DNA of 13,414 nt from Verrucomicrobiota bacterium (GTDB taxonomy: Bacteria > Verrucomicrobiota > Verrucomicrobiia > Chthoniobacterales > UBA10450). Numbering within the stretch: the first letter of the stretch is position 1; every line of letters starts with the position of its first letter. The translations under genes were made by a program, and so were the position numbers. The notes below the pieces were generated by a model. That model worked only from the letters and a program-made list of their open reading frames with translations, had not been told where the DNA came from and made no database searches. Positions 1 through 7,008 of this stretch are shown here, one piece after another. The stretch is taken from contig QHOJ01000049.1 in assembly GCA_003218735.1 (NCBI GenBank), positions 1 through 13,414 on the forward strand. The letters run 5' to 3'.

Positions 1-1139
1 TAGTAATATTTGTCTTTGTATAAACTCTCGAACCAGTACCGATACGTAATCGGGTACTGCTGGTTGTAATTGCGAATCCGATCCGCAACGTCTTCACTTG
101 CTAAACTGCGCGCCAGCAAGTCGGCCACGTAATAAGACGTGTAAGAACAAAAATCGAGACCTGGACTGTAAAGCGGATCGATAAAGCCGGTCGCGTCGCC
201 CACGGCTGCCCAGCCGTGATCGCAAACCTTTTCGGCGTGATACGGCAACATCGACAAGGCGTGCACGTCGCCCTCGATGATGCGTGCCGCGCCAAAAATT
301 TCTCGGCCTACCGGATTGCTGAGGATGTGCGCATGCAACCGTTGGCCCAGGCTCGGTCCTTCCGGGAGTTTGAAAATGCGCTTGTCATAAACAATGCCTG
401 CGCTGACATCGCCGCCCTGCAAAGGAATAATCCAGACCCACCAACCCCGACCGAAAAGGTGATTGGTCGCCCACTCGCGACTCGTTCGACACCGGTTGGC
501 GTAATCGGGAAAACGCTCCCGCCATTCGTAACTGTCCCACTGCTTGACGCCACTGAATCGTGCCCAGACCGCATTGATCGGATGCTCGTTGTTTGGACGA
601 AAATGTCCCAGCTTCCGCGCCAGCATTGTCGCACGTCCGGTGGCATCGACAACCCAACGGCAAGCCACACTGCGCTCATCAAGACCCACAACTGCATTTA
701 CCGTTTGCCCATTCGCGTTACTCAGCTCGCACTTCGTTACCTTGGCTGGACGCCAAAGGTCGCATCCGGTTTTTACCGCGAGGTCGAGTATGTGCGAATC
801 AAGTTTCGCGCGATCGACTTGAAAGCTGGGCAAACGACTCTGATAGCGTGAGCCAACTTCGACGCAATCATCGAACGATTGGTCAGGCTGATTTGAAAAC
901 CAGAGGCGTAGCCCCTGTTTGGCCAACTGATGATGACCGAGATAATGGGTCAGACCCAAAATTTTTGTCATATAACAACTGCTCACCTCGGTAGTCGATT
1001 CACCGACTTTGCGATCGAACTCGGCGGTTTTTTCGATAATGAGCACCCGCGCATCTGGCCGTTTCCGTTTGAGCATAAGCGCGGTCGCGGCACCGGAAAA
1101 CGCGCCCCCGATGATCACGACATCGTATTCGAAGTCCAT
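1..1139 (-). CDS. Flavin-dependent halogenase-like FAD monooxygenase (3' end outside the window)
   Basis: The frame is open from an ATG at 1139 to the left edge: 379 codons and no stop, so the C-terminus is missing. An N-terminal Rossmann FAD-binding stretch (VVIIGGAFSGAATA, residues 7-20) is followed by an acidic strand end (E36). VGEST (45-49) corresponds to the VGES/VGEA motif of flavin-dependent halogenases. W234-x-W236-x-I-P239 matches the WxWxIP signature that sets halogenases apart from ordinary monooxygenases. GDATGFIDPLYSPG near residue 320 is the second FAD-contact motif. K74, in LAKQGLRLWF, sits about where the catalytic lysine of tryptophan/pyrrole halogenases lies. In the family, FADH2 supplied by a separate reductase is used to make HOCl or HOBr. 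No reductase, peptidyl-carrier gene or biosynthetic cluster is visible here. It could instead be a geranylgeranyl-reductase-like oxidoreductase. It is divergent from nagA with an 89-bp gap, and I see no strong ribosome-binding site. Confidence 0.8.
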   Translation of the reverse strand, partial: MDFEYDVVIIGGAFSGAATALMLKRKRPDARVLIIEKTAEFDRKVGESTTEVSSCYMTKILGLTHYLGHHQLAKQGLRLWFSNQPDQSFDDCVEVGSRYQSRLPSFQVDRAKLDSHILDLAVKTGCDLWRPAKVTKCELSNANGQTVNAVVGLDERSVACRWVVDATGRATMLARKLGHFRPNNEHPINAVWARFSGVKQWDSYEWRERFPDYANRCRTSREWATNHLFGRGWWVWIIPLQGGDVSAGIVYDKRIFKLPEGPSLGQRLHAHILSNPVGREIFGAARIIEGDVHALSMLPYHAEKVCDHGWAAVGDATGFIDPLYSPGLDFCSYTSYYVADLLARSLASEDVADRIRNYNQQYPITYRYWFESLYKDKYY

Positions 1140-1228
1140 CGCAACCCAGAAAATGGACTTTGCCAGTCGCAAACGCAATCAGTTCCGCTAGGATTTCATT
1201 GGCTCGACGGAGTCTCGCCTAACGAAAG

Positions 1229-2377
1229 ATGATTTTCCGTAACGCACGACTGATTTTCCCGGATGGAATTCGTGAAGGCCTGGAAATCGTGACCCAGCAC
1301 GGGAAGATTGTGGAGATCCGGCAACAAACGAAAGCTCCGGCAAATGATGTTGTCGATGTTGATGGAAATTATCTCGCGCCCGGTTTTGTCGATCTTCATG
1401 TGCACGGCGCGATCGGCCGCGACACAATGGAGGCTTCCGCGGAGGCGTTCCGAGCGATCTGCGATTATCACGCGAGTGGTGGTACGACCTCGCTGCTGCT
1501 GACAACAGCGACAGCCCCGATAGACGCCATTGTCGATGTTCTAAAGGCCGTGCGCGATTGTCGATCTACCATTCCACAAATTGCTGGCGTTCATATCGAA
1601 GGTCCGTTTATTTCAAAAACGAAACACGGCGCCCAACGCGCAGAATTCGTTCAGAACCCAACTCCGGAGGTCGTGGGCCGACTGCTCGATTACACGGACG
1701 TAATCAAACGCATTACGATCGCGCCGGAATTGCCGGGGGCACTCGAGGCAATTGAAAATTTTCACGCGCGCAAGGTCAGTGTAAGCGGTGGCCATAGCAA
1801 TGCGTGGGATGACGAAGCGCGATCGGGATTCGCGCATGGAATGCGCAGTGTGACCCACACGTTTAATTGCATGTCGTCAGCGCGTCGGCGCGGTATTGAT
1901 CGTGTCGCGGGCCTGCTTGAGTTCGCATTGAGTGAATCGGAAATTCTCTGCGAATTGATCGCAGACGGCCATCATGTTTCGGCGACGTTGATGAAAATGT
2001 TGTATCGAGCCAAGGGTGCAGCTGGAATTTGCCTCGTGACCGACGCAACCGCGGGCGCAGGATTGGTGGATGGATCGCAGTTTTCACTCTTCGGAAATGA
2101 ATGCGTCCTCGAAGCCGGCGTTTGTTTACTCGCCGACCATTCGGCGCTGGCGGGCAGTGCCGCGCGCATGACCGATCTTGTCCGAACACTCGTGGACGAT
2201 GTTGGTCTGCCGCTGTCCGAAGCAATCACAATGGCGACGGACAATCCCGCGCGAGCAATTGGTCTTGAAACGAAAGCCCGTGTCGCAGTTGGAGCAGAGG
2301 CGGATTTGGTCGTTCTTTCTTCGGAGTTGGAAGTGTTGCGAACCTTTGCTGGGGGAAAAGAAATTTGGTCCCTGTAG
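1229..2377 (+). CDS. nagA: N-acetylglucosamine-6-phosphate deacetylase
   Basis: This cytoplasmic amidohydrolase removes acetate from GlcNAc-6-phosphate to give glucosamine-6-phosphate, feeding chitin or peptidoglycan amino sugar into glycolysis or cell-wall synthesis. The 382 aa are a normal family length. Visible motifs in order: the metal-site HVHG (H57, H59), HIEGPF with metal ligand E124, GGHS (H189), THTFNCM (H210), the substrate loop ADGHH (246-249) and the catalytic aspartate in VTDA (D272). The HxH pair is retained, as in NagA enzymes that can hold two metals; the E. coli enzyme has lost it. The ATG is preceded by only a weak GAAAG. No nagB or sugar transporter is adjacent, so the gene stands alone. 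The TAG stop (2375-2377) is part of the GTAG tetranucleotide of a REP element, so the insertion may have set the C-terminus (…GGKEIWSL). Confidence 0.95.
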   Translation: MIFRNARLIFPDGIREGLEIVTQHGKIVEIRQQTKAPANDVVDVDGNYLAPGFVDLHVHGAIGRDTMEASAEAFRAICDYHASGGTTSLLLTTATAPIDAIVDVLKAVRDCRSTIPQIAGVHIEGPFISKTKHGAQRAEFVQNPTPEVVGRLLDYTDVIKRITIAPELPGALEAIENFHARKVSVSGGHSNAWDDEARSGFAHGMRSVTHTFNCMSSARRRGIDRVAGLLEFALSESEILCELIADGHHVSATLMKMLYRAKGAAGICLVTDATAGAGLVDGSQFSLFGNECVLEAGVCLLADHSALAGSAARMTDLVRTLVDDVGLPLSEAITMATDNPARAIGLETKARVAVGAEADLVVLSSELEVLRTFAGGKEIWSL

Positions 2378-2450
2378 CCGCTTTGCTGTGCGAAGCGCGG
2401 CGCTGAGAAGGCAGTCTCCCGCCGCGTCGCCCATAGGGCGACGGCTACAG
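2372..2450. repeat. BIME-like REP doublet: two inverted hairpins, each preceded by GTAG
   Basis: The 79-bp element has 9-bp terminal inverted repeats, CTGTAGCCG (2372-2380) and CGGCTACAG (2442-2450). Just inside each end is an 8-bp stem with a 3-nt loop: 2379-2397 (CGCTTTGC-TGT-GCGAAGCG, one T-G wobble) and 2425-2443 (CGTCGCCC-ATA-GGGCGACG, perfect). Read inward from either end, the order is GTAG then hairpin, the arrangement known for REP sequences handled by RAYT transposases; two REPs facing each other make a BIME. It lies between the converging nagA and glycosyltransferase genes, overlaps the nagA stop and directly abuts the other stop. It could serve as a bidirectional transcript end or RNA-stabilising structure, although it has no U-tract. 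Genome copy number cannot be seen here. Confidence 0.8.
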
Positions 2451-3530
2451 CTAGATCGACAATAAAAACTCCGCGATCTCAAGGGATGCCCGCGGTCTGC
2501 TCAAACGACTGATGTTCGTTGCCCATTCGCGCCATTGTTTTGCGTCGTTGGCAAACGTTCGTTGAACTTGCGCGATTACTTCCTCGGGCGAAAGTGCGAT
2601 CACGCCCGAATTCGTTTCGATGATCAGCCGGGCATTCCCTTCTTCCTGACCGGAAACGACGTGATTAATGATCATGGGACAACCGGCGGCGATCGTTTCC
2701 TGCACGGTTGCGCCACCCGCTTTTCCGATGAGCAAATGGCTGGCGCGCAGCATGTGCGGGAGCTCTTCGGTCCAACCGATGATGTCGATCTTGCGATGAC
2801 CTGCTGCCTCTTCCACCGGCATGCGAAGTCTGTCGGCACGGCCAATGGTGACGGTCAGATGAATATCAAGATCGACAAGACGTCGCACAAGTTCGGGTGT
2901 CGTCTTGGAAGGCGGGTTCACCACATAAAGAACTCGGCGGTCGTTATTCGAAGGCAACGGTCGATTCGACATTGAATCAGCAAATTTCGGGCTCACAGGA
3001 AACCCGAACGTCTTGATTTTTTGCGGCGCAATTTCCGCTGCGTGCAGCACTGCCGCGCTGCGTTCATTTGGAACCAGGAAGTAATCGGCGACGCAACGAT
3101 ACCAGATTGAATTGACCGTGATCGAATCGGTGACGACGACCACACTTTTGCAGCCTGGGTTCGGCCCTGAAATTTGCTGAAGCAGATAGGGAAAGGGCGG
3201 AAAAGTTGAAACCACCACGTCCGGTTGAAAACGATCGAGCAGGGTAGCGAAATGATCCTTGAGCCGCGGGAATCGCCGGAAATTCCTATCGAAATCTTTT
3301 TTGCGATCAAGCCAGCGATAAACATAACCCCAGGAACGCGGCCAACGGTTGATCACCGCCAGATAAGCTCTTCGCACAAACTCATTCACTGATTCGTAGG
3401 TCTCCGCGAACAGGTCGCGCAATTCGACATCAACTGTCGGCGCGACACGGGCCAATCCATCACGAATTCCTCGCGCAGCGCTGTTGTGACCCTCTCCGAA
3501 ACTGGCGGTGAGGATCAGTATCTTTTTCAC
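2451..3530 (-). CDS. GT28-family diacylglycerol glycosyltransferase (MGDG synthase/UgtP-like)
   Basis: At 359 aa it is the size of bacterial UgtP/MGDG-synthase-type enzymes, which transfer glucose or galactose from a UDP-sugar to diacylglycerol at the inner face of the membrane. The N-terminal domain opens with a β-strand and ASFGEGHNSAARG (residues 9-21), the acceptor-side G-x-GH motif. VVVSTFPPFPY (105-115) belongs to the same MGDG_synth-type domain. The C-terminal GT-B domain carries GKAGGATVQETIAAGCPMI (269-287), the nucleotide-sugar loop, then GQEEGN (293-298). The start is GTG at 3530 (GTGAAAAAGATA); no in-frame ATG gives a better N-terminus. I see no signal peptide or membrane segment. 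Donor sugar and acceptor cannot be told from sequence; MurG-like or other lipid glycosylation is the alternative. It diverges from the YihY gene with only 29 bp between starts. Confidence 0.85.
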   Translation of the reverse strand: MKKILILTASFGEGHNSAARGIRDGLARVAPTVDVELRDLFAETYESVNEFVRRAYLAVINRWPRSWGYVYRWLDRKKDFDRNFRRFPRLKDHFATLLDRFQPDVVVSTFPPFPYLLQQISGPNPGCKSVVVVTDSITVNSIWYRCVADYFLVPNERSAAVLHAAEIAPQKIKTFGFPVSPKFADSMSNRPLPSNNDRRVLYVVNPPSKTTPELVRRLVDLDIHLTVTIGRADRLRMPVEEAAGHRKIDIIGWTEELPHMLRASHLLIGKAGGATVQETIAAGCPMIINHVVSGQEEGNARLIIETNSGVIALSPEEVIAQVQRTFANDAKQWREWATNISRLSRPRASLEIAEFLLSI

Positions 3531-3540
3531 GATTCGTTAC

Positions 3541-3546
3541 AGGAGG
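3541..3546 (+). promoter_or_regulatory. Ribosome-binding site AGGAGG of the YihY gene
   Basis: A perfect AGGAGG lies 13 nt before the ATG at 3560. That spacing is long but usable, and this is the strongest Shine-Dalgarno match I found in the window. It favours the 3560 start over in-frame ATGs at 3587 and 3626. Confidence 0.5.
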
Positions 3547-3559
3547 CACACAGATAGAA

Positions 3560-4519
3560 ATGAAATGGAGAGCGAACGGAAGTTTAATGGATATTTATGT
3601 CCGGCAAAGTAAACTCCGGGCGGCGATGAAATATCTCGGATTTGTCTGGCGAGTCCTGCGCCGTTTGGTTTGGGAAACCGCGACCGATACCACCACTGGT
3701 CTGGCTGCGCAGATGGCGTATCTGCTTCTTTTCGCCCTCGCGCCGGGTCTGCTTTTTCTCTGGCATTTGCTCGGTCTCTTCGGCACCGATCCGGCTAAGT
3801 TGCATCAAATGTTTCTTCTCTTGCAAAGCTTCATGCCACCCGACCCCAAAGTGCAGGACATCCTCGACACAGCGGTTGCCAGCGTGGTGGTCACAGGATC
3901 GAGCGGTCTGCTCGCAAACGCGGGGATTGTCGTCGGGATTTATTTTGGCACGGTTTTTATCGCCACTATTTCTCGAGCGTTGACGGAAACGCATGGCGTC
4001 CGAGAAGATCCCCATTGGTGGTCGAAGTACATCATCTCGTTCCTGCTGCTTTTCTGGTTTGGCATCATCATTCTTTTCTGCTTTAACGCGATGGTCTTCG
4101 GCGAAACGCTCGCTGGAGTTGCAGAAGTTAATTTCCAGCTCAAGATCCCGCTGCAGGAATGGGTGGCCGCGTTAAGTTTGCCCTTCACGGCAGTAGCACT
4201 GGTCATTCTCGCGCTTCTGCTTTATCTCCTGACGCCGGTCAATTATCTCACGCTGCGTCAAGCGTTGCCAGGGGCGATCTTCTTTTCCATCGGCTGGGTT
4301 ATCGCGACCAAGCTCTTTCAGCTCTACGTGGCAAAATACGATCGTTACAATCCGACTTATCTCGCGTTGGCGTCAATTATCGTGCTGCTCACCTGGATGT
4401 ATTTGACCTGTTTTCTCCTGCTTCTCGGCGGGAAATTAAACGCGATTCTCCGCCGGGAGCGCGAACGCATGCGTGAAAGGACCGCGCGGGGAACTGCGCC
4501 TGCTGCGCGCCCAGCCTGA
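3560..4519 (+). CDS. YihY/BrkB family inner-membrane protein
   Basis: The 319-aa polytopic membrane protein has about six hydrophobic segments, near residues 46-73, 110-145, 153-182, 200-226, 235-258 and 270-297. The last one, with YNPTYLALASIIVLLTWMY and then LLLGGKLNAIL, is the most conserved block of the YihY/BrkB (formerly 'ribonuclease BN') family. The tail after residue 297 is Arg-rich (RRERERMRERTARG) and probably cytoplasmic. The RNase BN label came from a mis-assignment, so the molecular role is unknown; envelope or transport functions have been proposed. The first 22 residues before MKYLGF look less conserved, so translation could begin at 3587 or 3626, but the AGGAGG supports 3560. 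It is followed after 41 bp by the amidase gene on the same strand, possibly in one transcript. Confidence 0.88.
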   Translation: MKWRANGSLMDIYVRQSKLRAAMKYLGFVWRVLRRLVWETATDTTTGLAAQMAYLLLFALAPGLLFLWHLLGLFGTDPAKLHQMFLLLQSFMPPDPKVQDILDTAVASVVVTGSSGLLANAGIVVGIYFGTVFIATISRALTETHGVREDPHWWSKYIISFLLLFWFGIIILFCFNAMVFGETLAGVAEVNFQLKIPLQEWVAALSLPFTAVALVILALLLYLLTPVNYLTLRQALPGAIFFSIGWVIATKLFQLYVAKYDRYNPTYLALASIIVLLTWMYLTCFLLLLGGKLNAILRRERERMRERTARGTAPAARPA

Positions 4520-4560
4520 CTCTGAACTCCGAATAGATTCGCGAGCAGCGCTTTCGCGAG

Positions 4561-5865
4561 TTGATCGCGCCGCGTGCTCTGTTACGCTCCGCGACAGTGG
4601 TTCGCTTTCGCCTCTGGCTTGCAACTGCGCTCGCGCTCAGCGCGATCGTAGGCAGTCTTCTTCGCGCGCAGGTCGGCAGCGATGAGGAAGACAAGCGCGA
4701 AGAATCAGCAGAAAGACGGCATACGACGCATCGCATCTCGTCGCCGACGCCTAACAAATCACCGAGCCCAATTGCAAAAGCAAAGCGGGTAGAACGCAAA
4801 TCGAGTGACGAAACTGGCGCATCAGCTGGACCAGAGGAATCGCCCAGCCCCCCGATTGCAAAAGCCAAAGCGGCGAAGAAATCCGACGAAGAAGAAAGAA
4901 GCCCCAGGCCAAAACCGAGCGAAACGCCTGAACCAACTACCGCTTTAGAAAAAGCCAAGAAATCACCGAGTCCTACGCCAAAGGCAAAAGCCGGAAAGGA
5001 AAAATCAACCCGGAAGAAGAAGAAGGCGTCGCCAACTCCAAAAAAAACTGCGAAAGGCAAAGCAAAAGGAACCTCAGAAGCAAGCGAAACGCCAAAGCCT
5101 GAGAAAAGTCCCAGACCGACCCCCGAACAGTCTCCCGTTCGATCTGAAAGTCCGTCTCCGCCGTCACCGCACGCGATTGCTGTGCCGGCTCCCACGGTAT
5201 CGCCGAAGCCAAAGGTTTCGCCGGCCGTTCCTGCCGGCGAGCCAGCCCAAGTGGTAATCGAGAAATCCGGCTTCGAGGAAGAGCAGGGCCTGGAGCCTCC
5301 ACCGACGCCGCCACCGCGCAGAGGTTTTTGGCCCTGGTCACGGTCGAGGTCGAGCGAGAGTTATCGCTATCTCACGCGTTCGGTGATCGAACAAATTCGC
5401 CGCGCTCCGGTGAAGCGACAGCGCTGGCAATTCATTGTTGTGCATAACAGCGGCACGCGCCAGGGCAATGCGCGTGTGTTCGATTATTATCATCGGCATG
5501 TCCGGCGAATGCAGAACGGGCTTGCTTATCACTTCGTGATTGGCAATGGGACATCGACCGGCAACGGCCAGATTGAAGTCGGCGACCGCTGGCGCCGCCA
5601 AATCAACGGCGGCCATGTCCACAGCGATTACCTGAACAACATCTCGCTCGGCATCTGTCTGGTAGGCGATTTCAATCGCGACCAGCCGACCCGTGCACAA
5701 CTTGAATCGTGCGAAGAGCTAATCCGCTACTTGCGGCAGCGCTGCGGCAAGACCGCCGGTCACGATATCGTTGTCCGGCCACATCGTGAAATGAATCCGC
5801 CGCGCTGGGCGACCGATTGTCCTGGTGACGTTTTTCCCTATTCCTGGTTCCGAAGATTTCAGTAG
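4561..5865 (+). CDS. Exported N-acetylmuramoyl-L-alanine amidase (Amidase_2/PGRP fold) with Lys/Pro/Ser-rich linker
   Basis: The 434 aa fall into three parts. Residues 1-36 look like a signal peptide: an Arg-containing start, the hydrophobic LWLATALALSAIVGSLL, then a possible cut near LRAQ. Residues 40-265 are low complexity, rich in Lys, Pro, Ser and Glu, with recurring SPSP, SPTPKAK and SETPKPE units. From 275 on is a zinc amidase domain: VVHNSGT (ligand H295), NGLAYHFVIGNG, GHVHSDYLNNISLGICLVGDF, RPHRE (H408) and TDCPGD (C420), the T7-lysozyme/PGRP ligand set His-His-Cys. The predicted role is cleavage of the MurNAc-L-Ala bond in the periplasm, in cell-wall remodelling or recycling. The start is non-ATG: TTG 4561, or GTG 4597, which gives a more typical signal peptide. 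An in-frame TAG at 4534 limits extension. A TCGCGA pair (4539-4544 and 4554-4559) could form a small hairpin at the start. The linker may span or bind the wall. Confidence 0.88.
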   Translation: MIAPRALLRSATVVRFRLWLATALALSAIVGSLLRAQVGSDEEDKREESAERRHTTHRISSPTPNKSPSPIAKAKRVERKSSDETGASAGPEESPSPPIAKAKAAKKSDEEERSPRPKPSETPEPTTALEKAKKSPSPTPKAKAGKEKSTRKKKKASPTPKKTAKGKAKGTSEASETPKPEKSPRPTPEQSPVRSESPSPPSPHAIAVPAPTVSPKPKVSPAVPAGEPAQVVIEKSGFEEEQGLEPPPTPPPRRGFWPWSRSRSSESYRYLTRSVIEQIRRAPVKRQRWQFIVVHNSGTRQGNARVFDYYHRHVRRMQNGLAYHFVIGNGTSTGNGQIEVGDRWRRQINGGHVHSDYLNNISLGICLVGDFNRDQPTRAQLESCEELIRYLRQRCGKTAGHDIVVRPHREMNPPRWATDCPGDVFPYSWFRRFQ

Positions 5866-5868
5866 TCA

Positions 5869-7008
5869 TCATTTACGGTCTGCCACCATCAAATTGGCTT
5901 CCTTGTAATTCCAGCGATAACCAAAGCCGAAGTCAATCGGCGGCGGACTGCTTTGGGCAAAGAGCTCCTGCAGTTTCGGCTGGTAATGTTGTTTGAAGAG
6001 CTCGATTGGTCCGAGATAATTGCCAAAAAGGCGCAGGTTCCACTTACCTGGATTGAAATAGGCCAATGGAATTCCGGAATCGTCCTGCACAATTCTGTTG
6101 CTGTGCTCGAGAATAAAATTGCGGATGGTAGCGAAGCCCTCCTCGAACATCAGATAGGAAGATGATTTCAGAAAACTCGAACCGGTGCCAAATCGCTCGC
6201 AAAATTTCAAGAAACCCGGATTCGATTTGATTCCACCATCAGAAATATCGGTGGTGAAATAATAGAGTGTTTGAGAATCGCCCGATTGGTTATCGGTGTA
6301 GTTGATTCGCACTCCCGGGATGCTGCCCCCTTTTTTCTTCGGCGCGCTTTCCTGAAAGGCGCCGTTGCTGCTCAGAGAGCCGAACGTCACATTCCTGATC
6401 GATTTATCGGCGCGTGCAAGGAAAACGTAAAGGATCGGCAACACGCCATTGAGGTTCTGCTGTTGCAGATCGATTTTCATGTCTTTGGTGATGAAGTAAG
6501 TGGTAGCGAGGGAGGACTTCATTGCGTTCTCCAGATTGCCGAGCGCGCCGGAGAGGTTCGCGATGCGCAGCGGATCCGGTGGTGGCCCCATCGCCTCCTT
6601 TCCGCAAAGCACATATACGGATGCTTTCGGAAAAAATTGGTCGATATAAAGAAGATCGGGACCGCTGAACATATAAAACGCAACCGGAATCGGTTGTGTC
6701 GCTTCTGGAAAATAAGTCTCCTCCCACGCGTGCAGTTTTCCGAGTTCGCGCAGATTGAGTTTGGTGAACTCTTTCTCAAAAAATGCGGAATGCTCCTGCC
6801 ATGCCGGATCGCGCGTGAGCGGCGCGAGCGGAGAATTCTCCGGCGCAGGCATCCCAGCAAGGAAGCGCGCGATATCATTAGGTCCTGCAACTATCGGCAG
6901 TGCACGAGGCGCAATCTCCGGATTTTCTTGTGCGAAAACGCTTAGCGCGGTCGCGAGGATTGACAGCGAAATCTTCGCCACTGTTTTTCGGAAAGATAGC
7001 TTTTTCAT
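5869..7008 (-). CDS. Exported protein of unknown family, coupled to the upstream permease
   Basis: I do not recognise this 379-aa protein. The start is chosen at ATG 7008 because it forms a 4-bp ATGA overlap with the permease stop, the usual sign of translational coupling; a TTG at 7038 would add 10 residues inside the permease gene. The N-terminus MKKLSFRKTVAKISLSIL… followed by ALSVFAQE is a clear signal peptide with a probable cut after VFA, so the product is likely periplasmic. The mature part has no further obvious membrane segment or lipobox Cys. It mixes aromatic-rich stretches (VAFYMFSGPDLLYIDQFFP; TLYYFTTDISDGG; FGFGYRWNYKEAN) with short Pro/Gly loops, consistent with a globular secreted domain. 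No catalytic motif is evident. Its stop lies 3 bp from the convergent amidase stop. A role connected to the permease's substrate is only inference from coupling. Confidence 0.8.
   Translation of the reverse strand: MKKLSFRKTVAKISLSILATALSVFAQENPEIAPRALPIVAGPNDIARFLAGMPAPENSPLAPLTRDPAWQEHSAFFEKEFTKLNLRELGKLHAWEETYFPEATQPIPVAFYMFSGPDLLYIDQFFPKASVYVLCGKEAMGPPPDPLRIANLSGALGNLENAMKSSLATTYFITKDMKIDLQQQNLNGVLPILYVFLARADKSIRNVTFGSLSSNGAFQESAPKKKGGSIPGVRINYTDNQSGDSQTLYYFTTDISDGGIKSNPGFLKFCERFGTGSSFLKSSSYLMFEEGFATIRNFILEHSNRIVQDDSGIPLAYFNPGKWNLRLFGNYLGPIELFKQHYQPKLQELFAQSSPPPIDFGFGYRWNYKEANLMVADRK

Noticed and set aside
216..851. 211-aa plus-strand open frame
   Set aside because: It is antisense to the halogenase-like gene, whose FAD and WxWxIP motifs are read continuously from the minus strand; the plus-strand protein has no recognisable feature.
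4389..5195. 268-aa minus-strand frame rich in Gly, Phe, Leu and Ser
   Set aside because: It mirrors the Lys/Pro/Ser repeats of the amidase linker and overlaps the YihY end; its composition is explained by the complementary strand.
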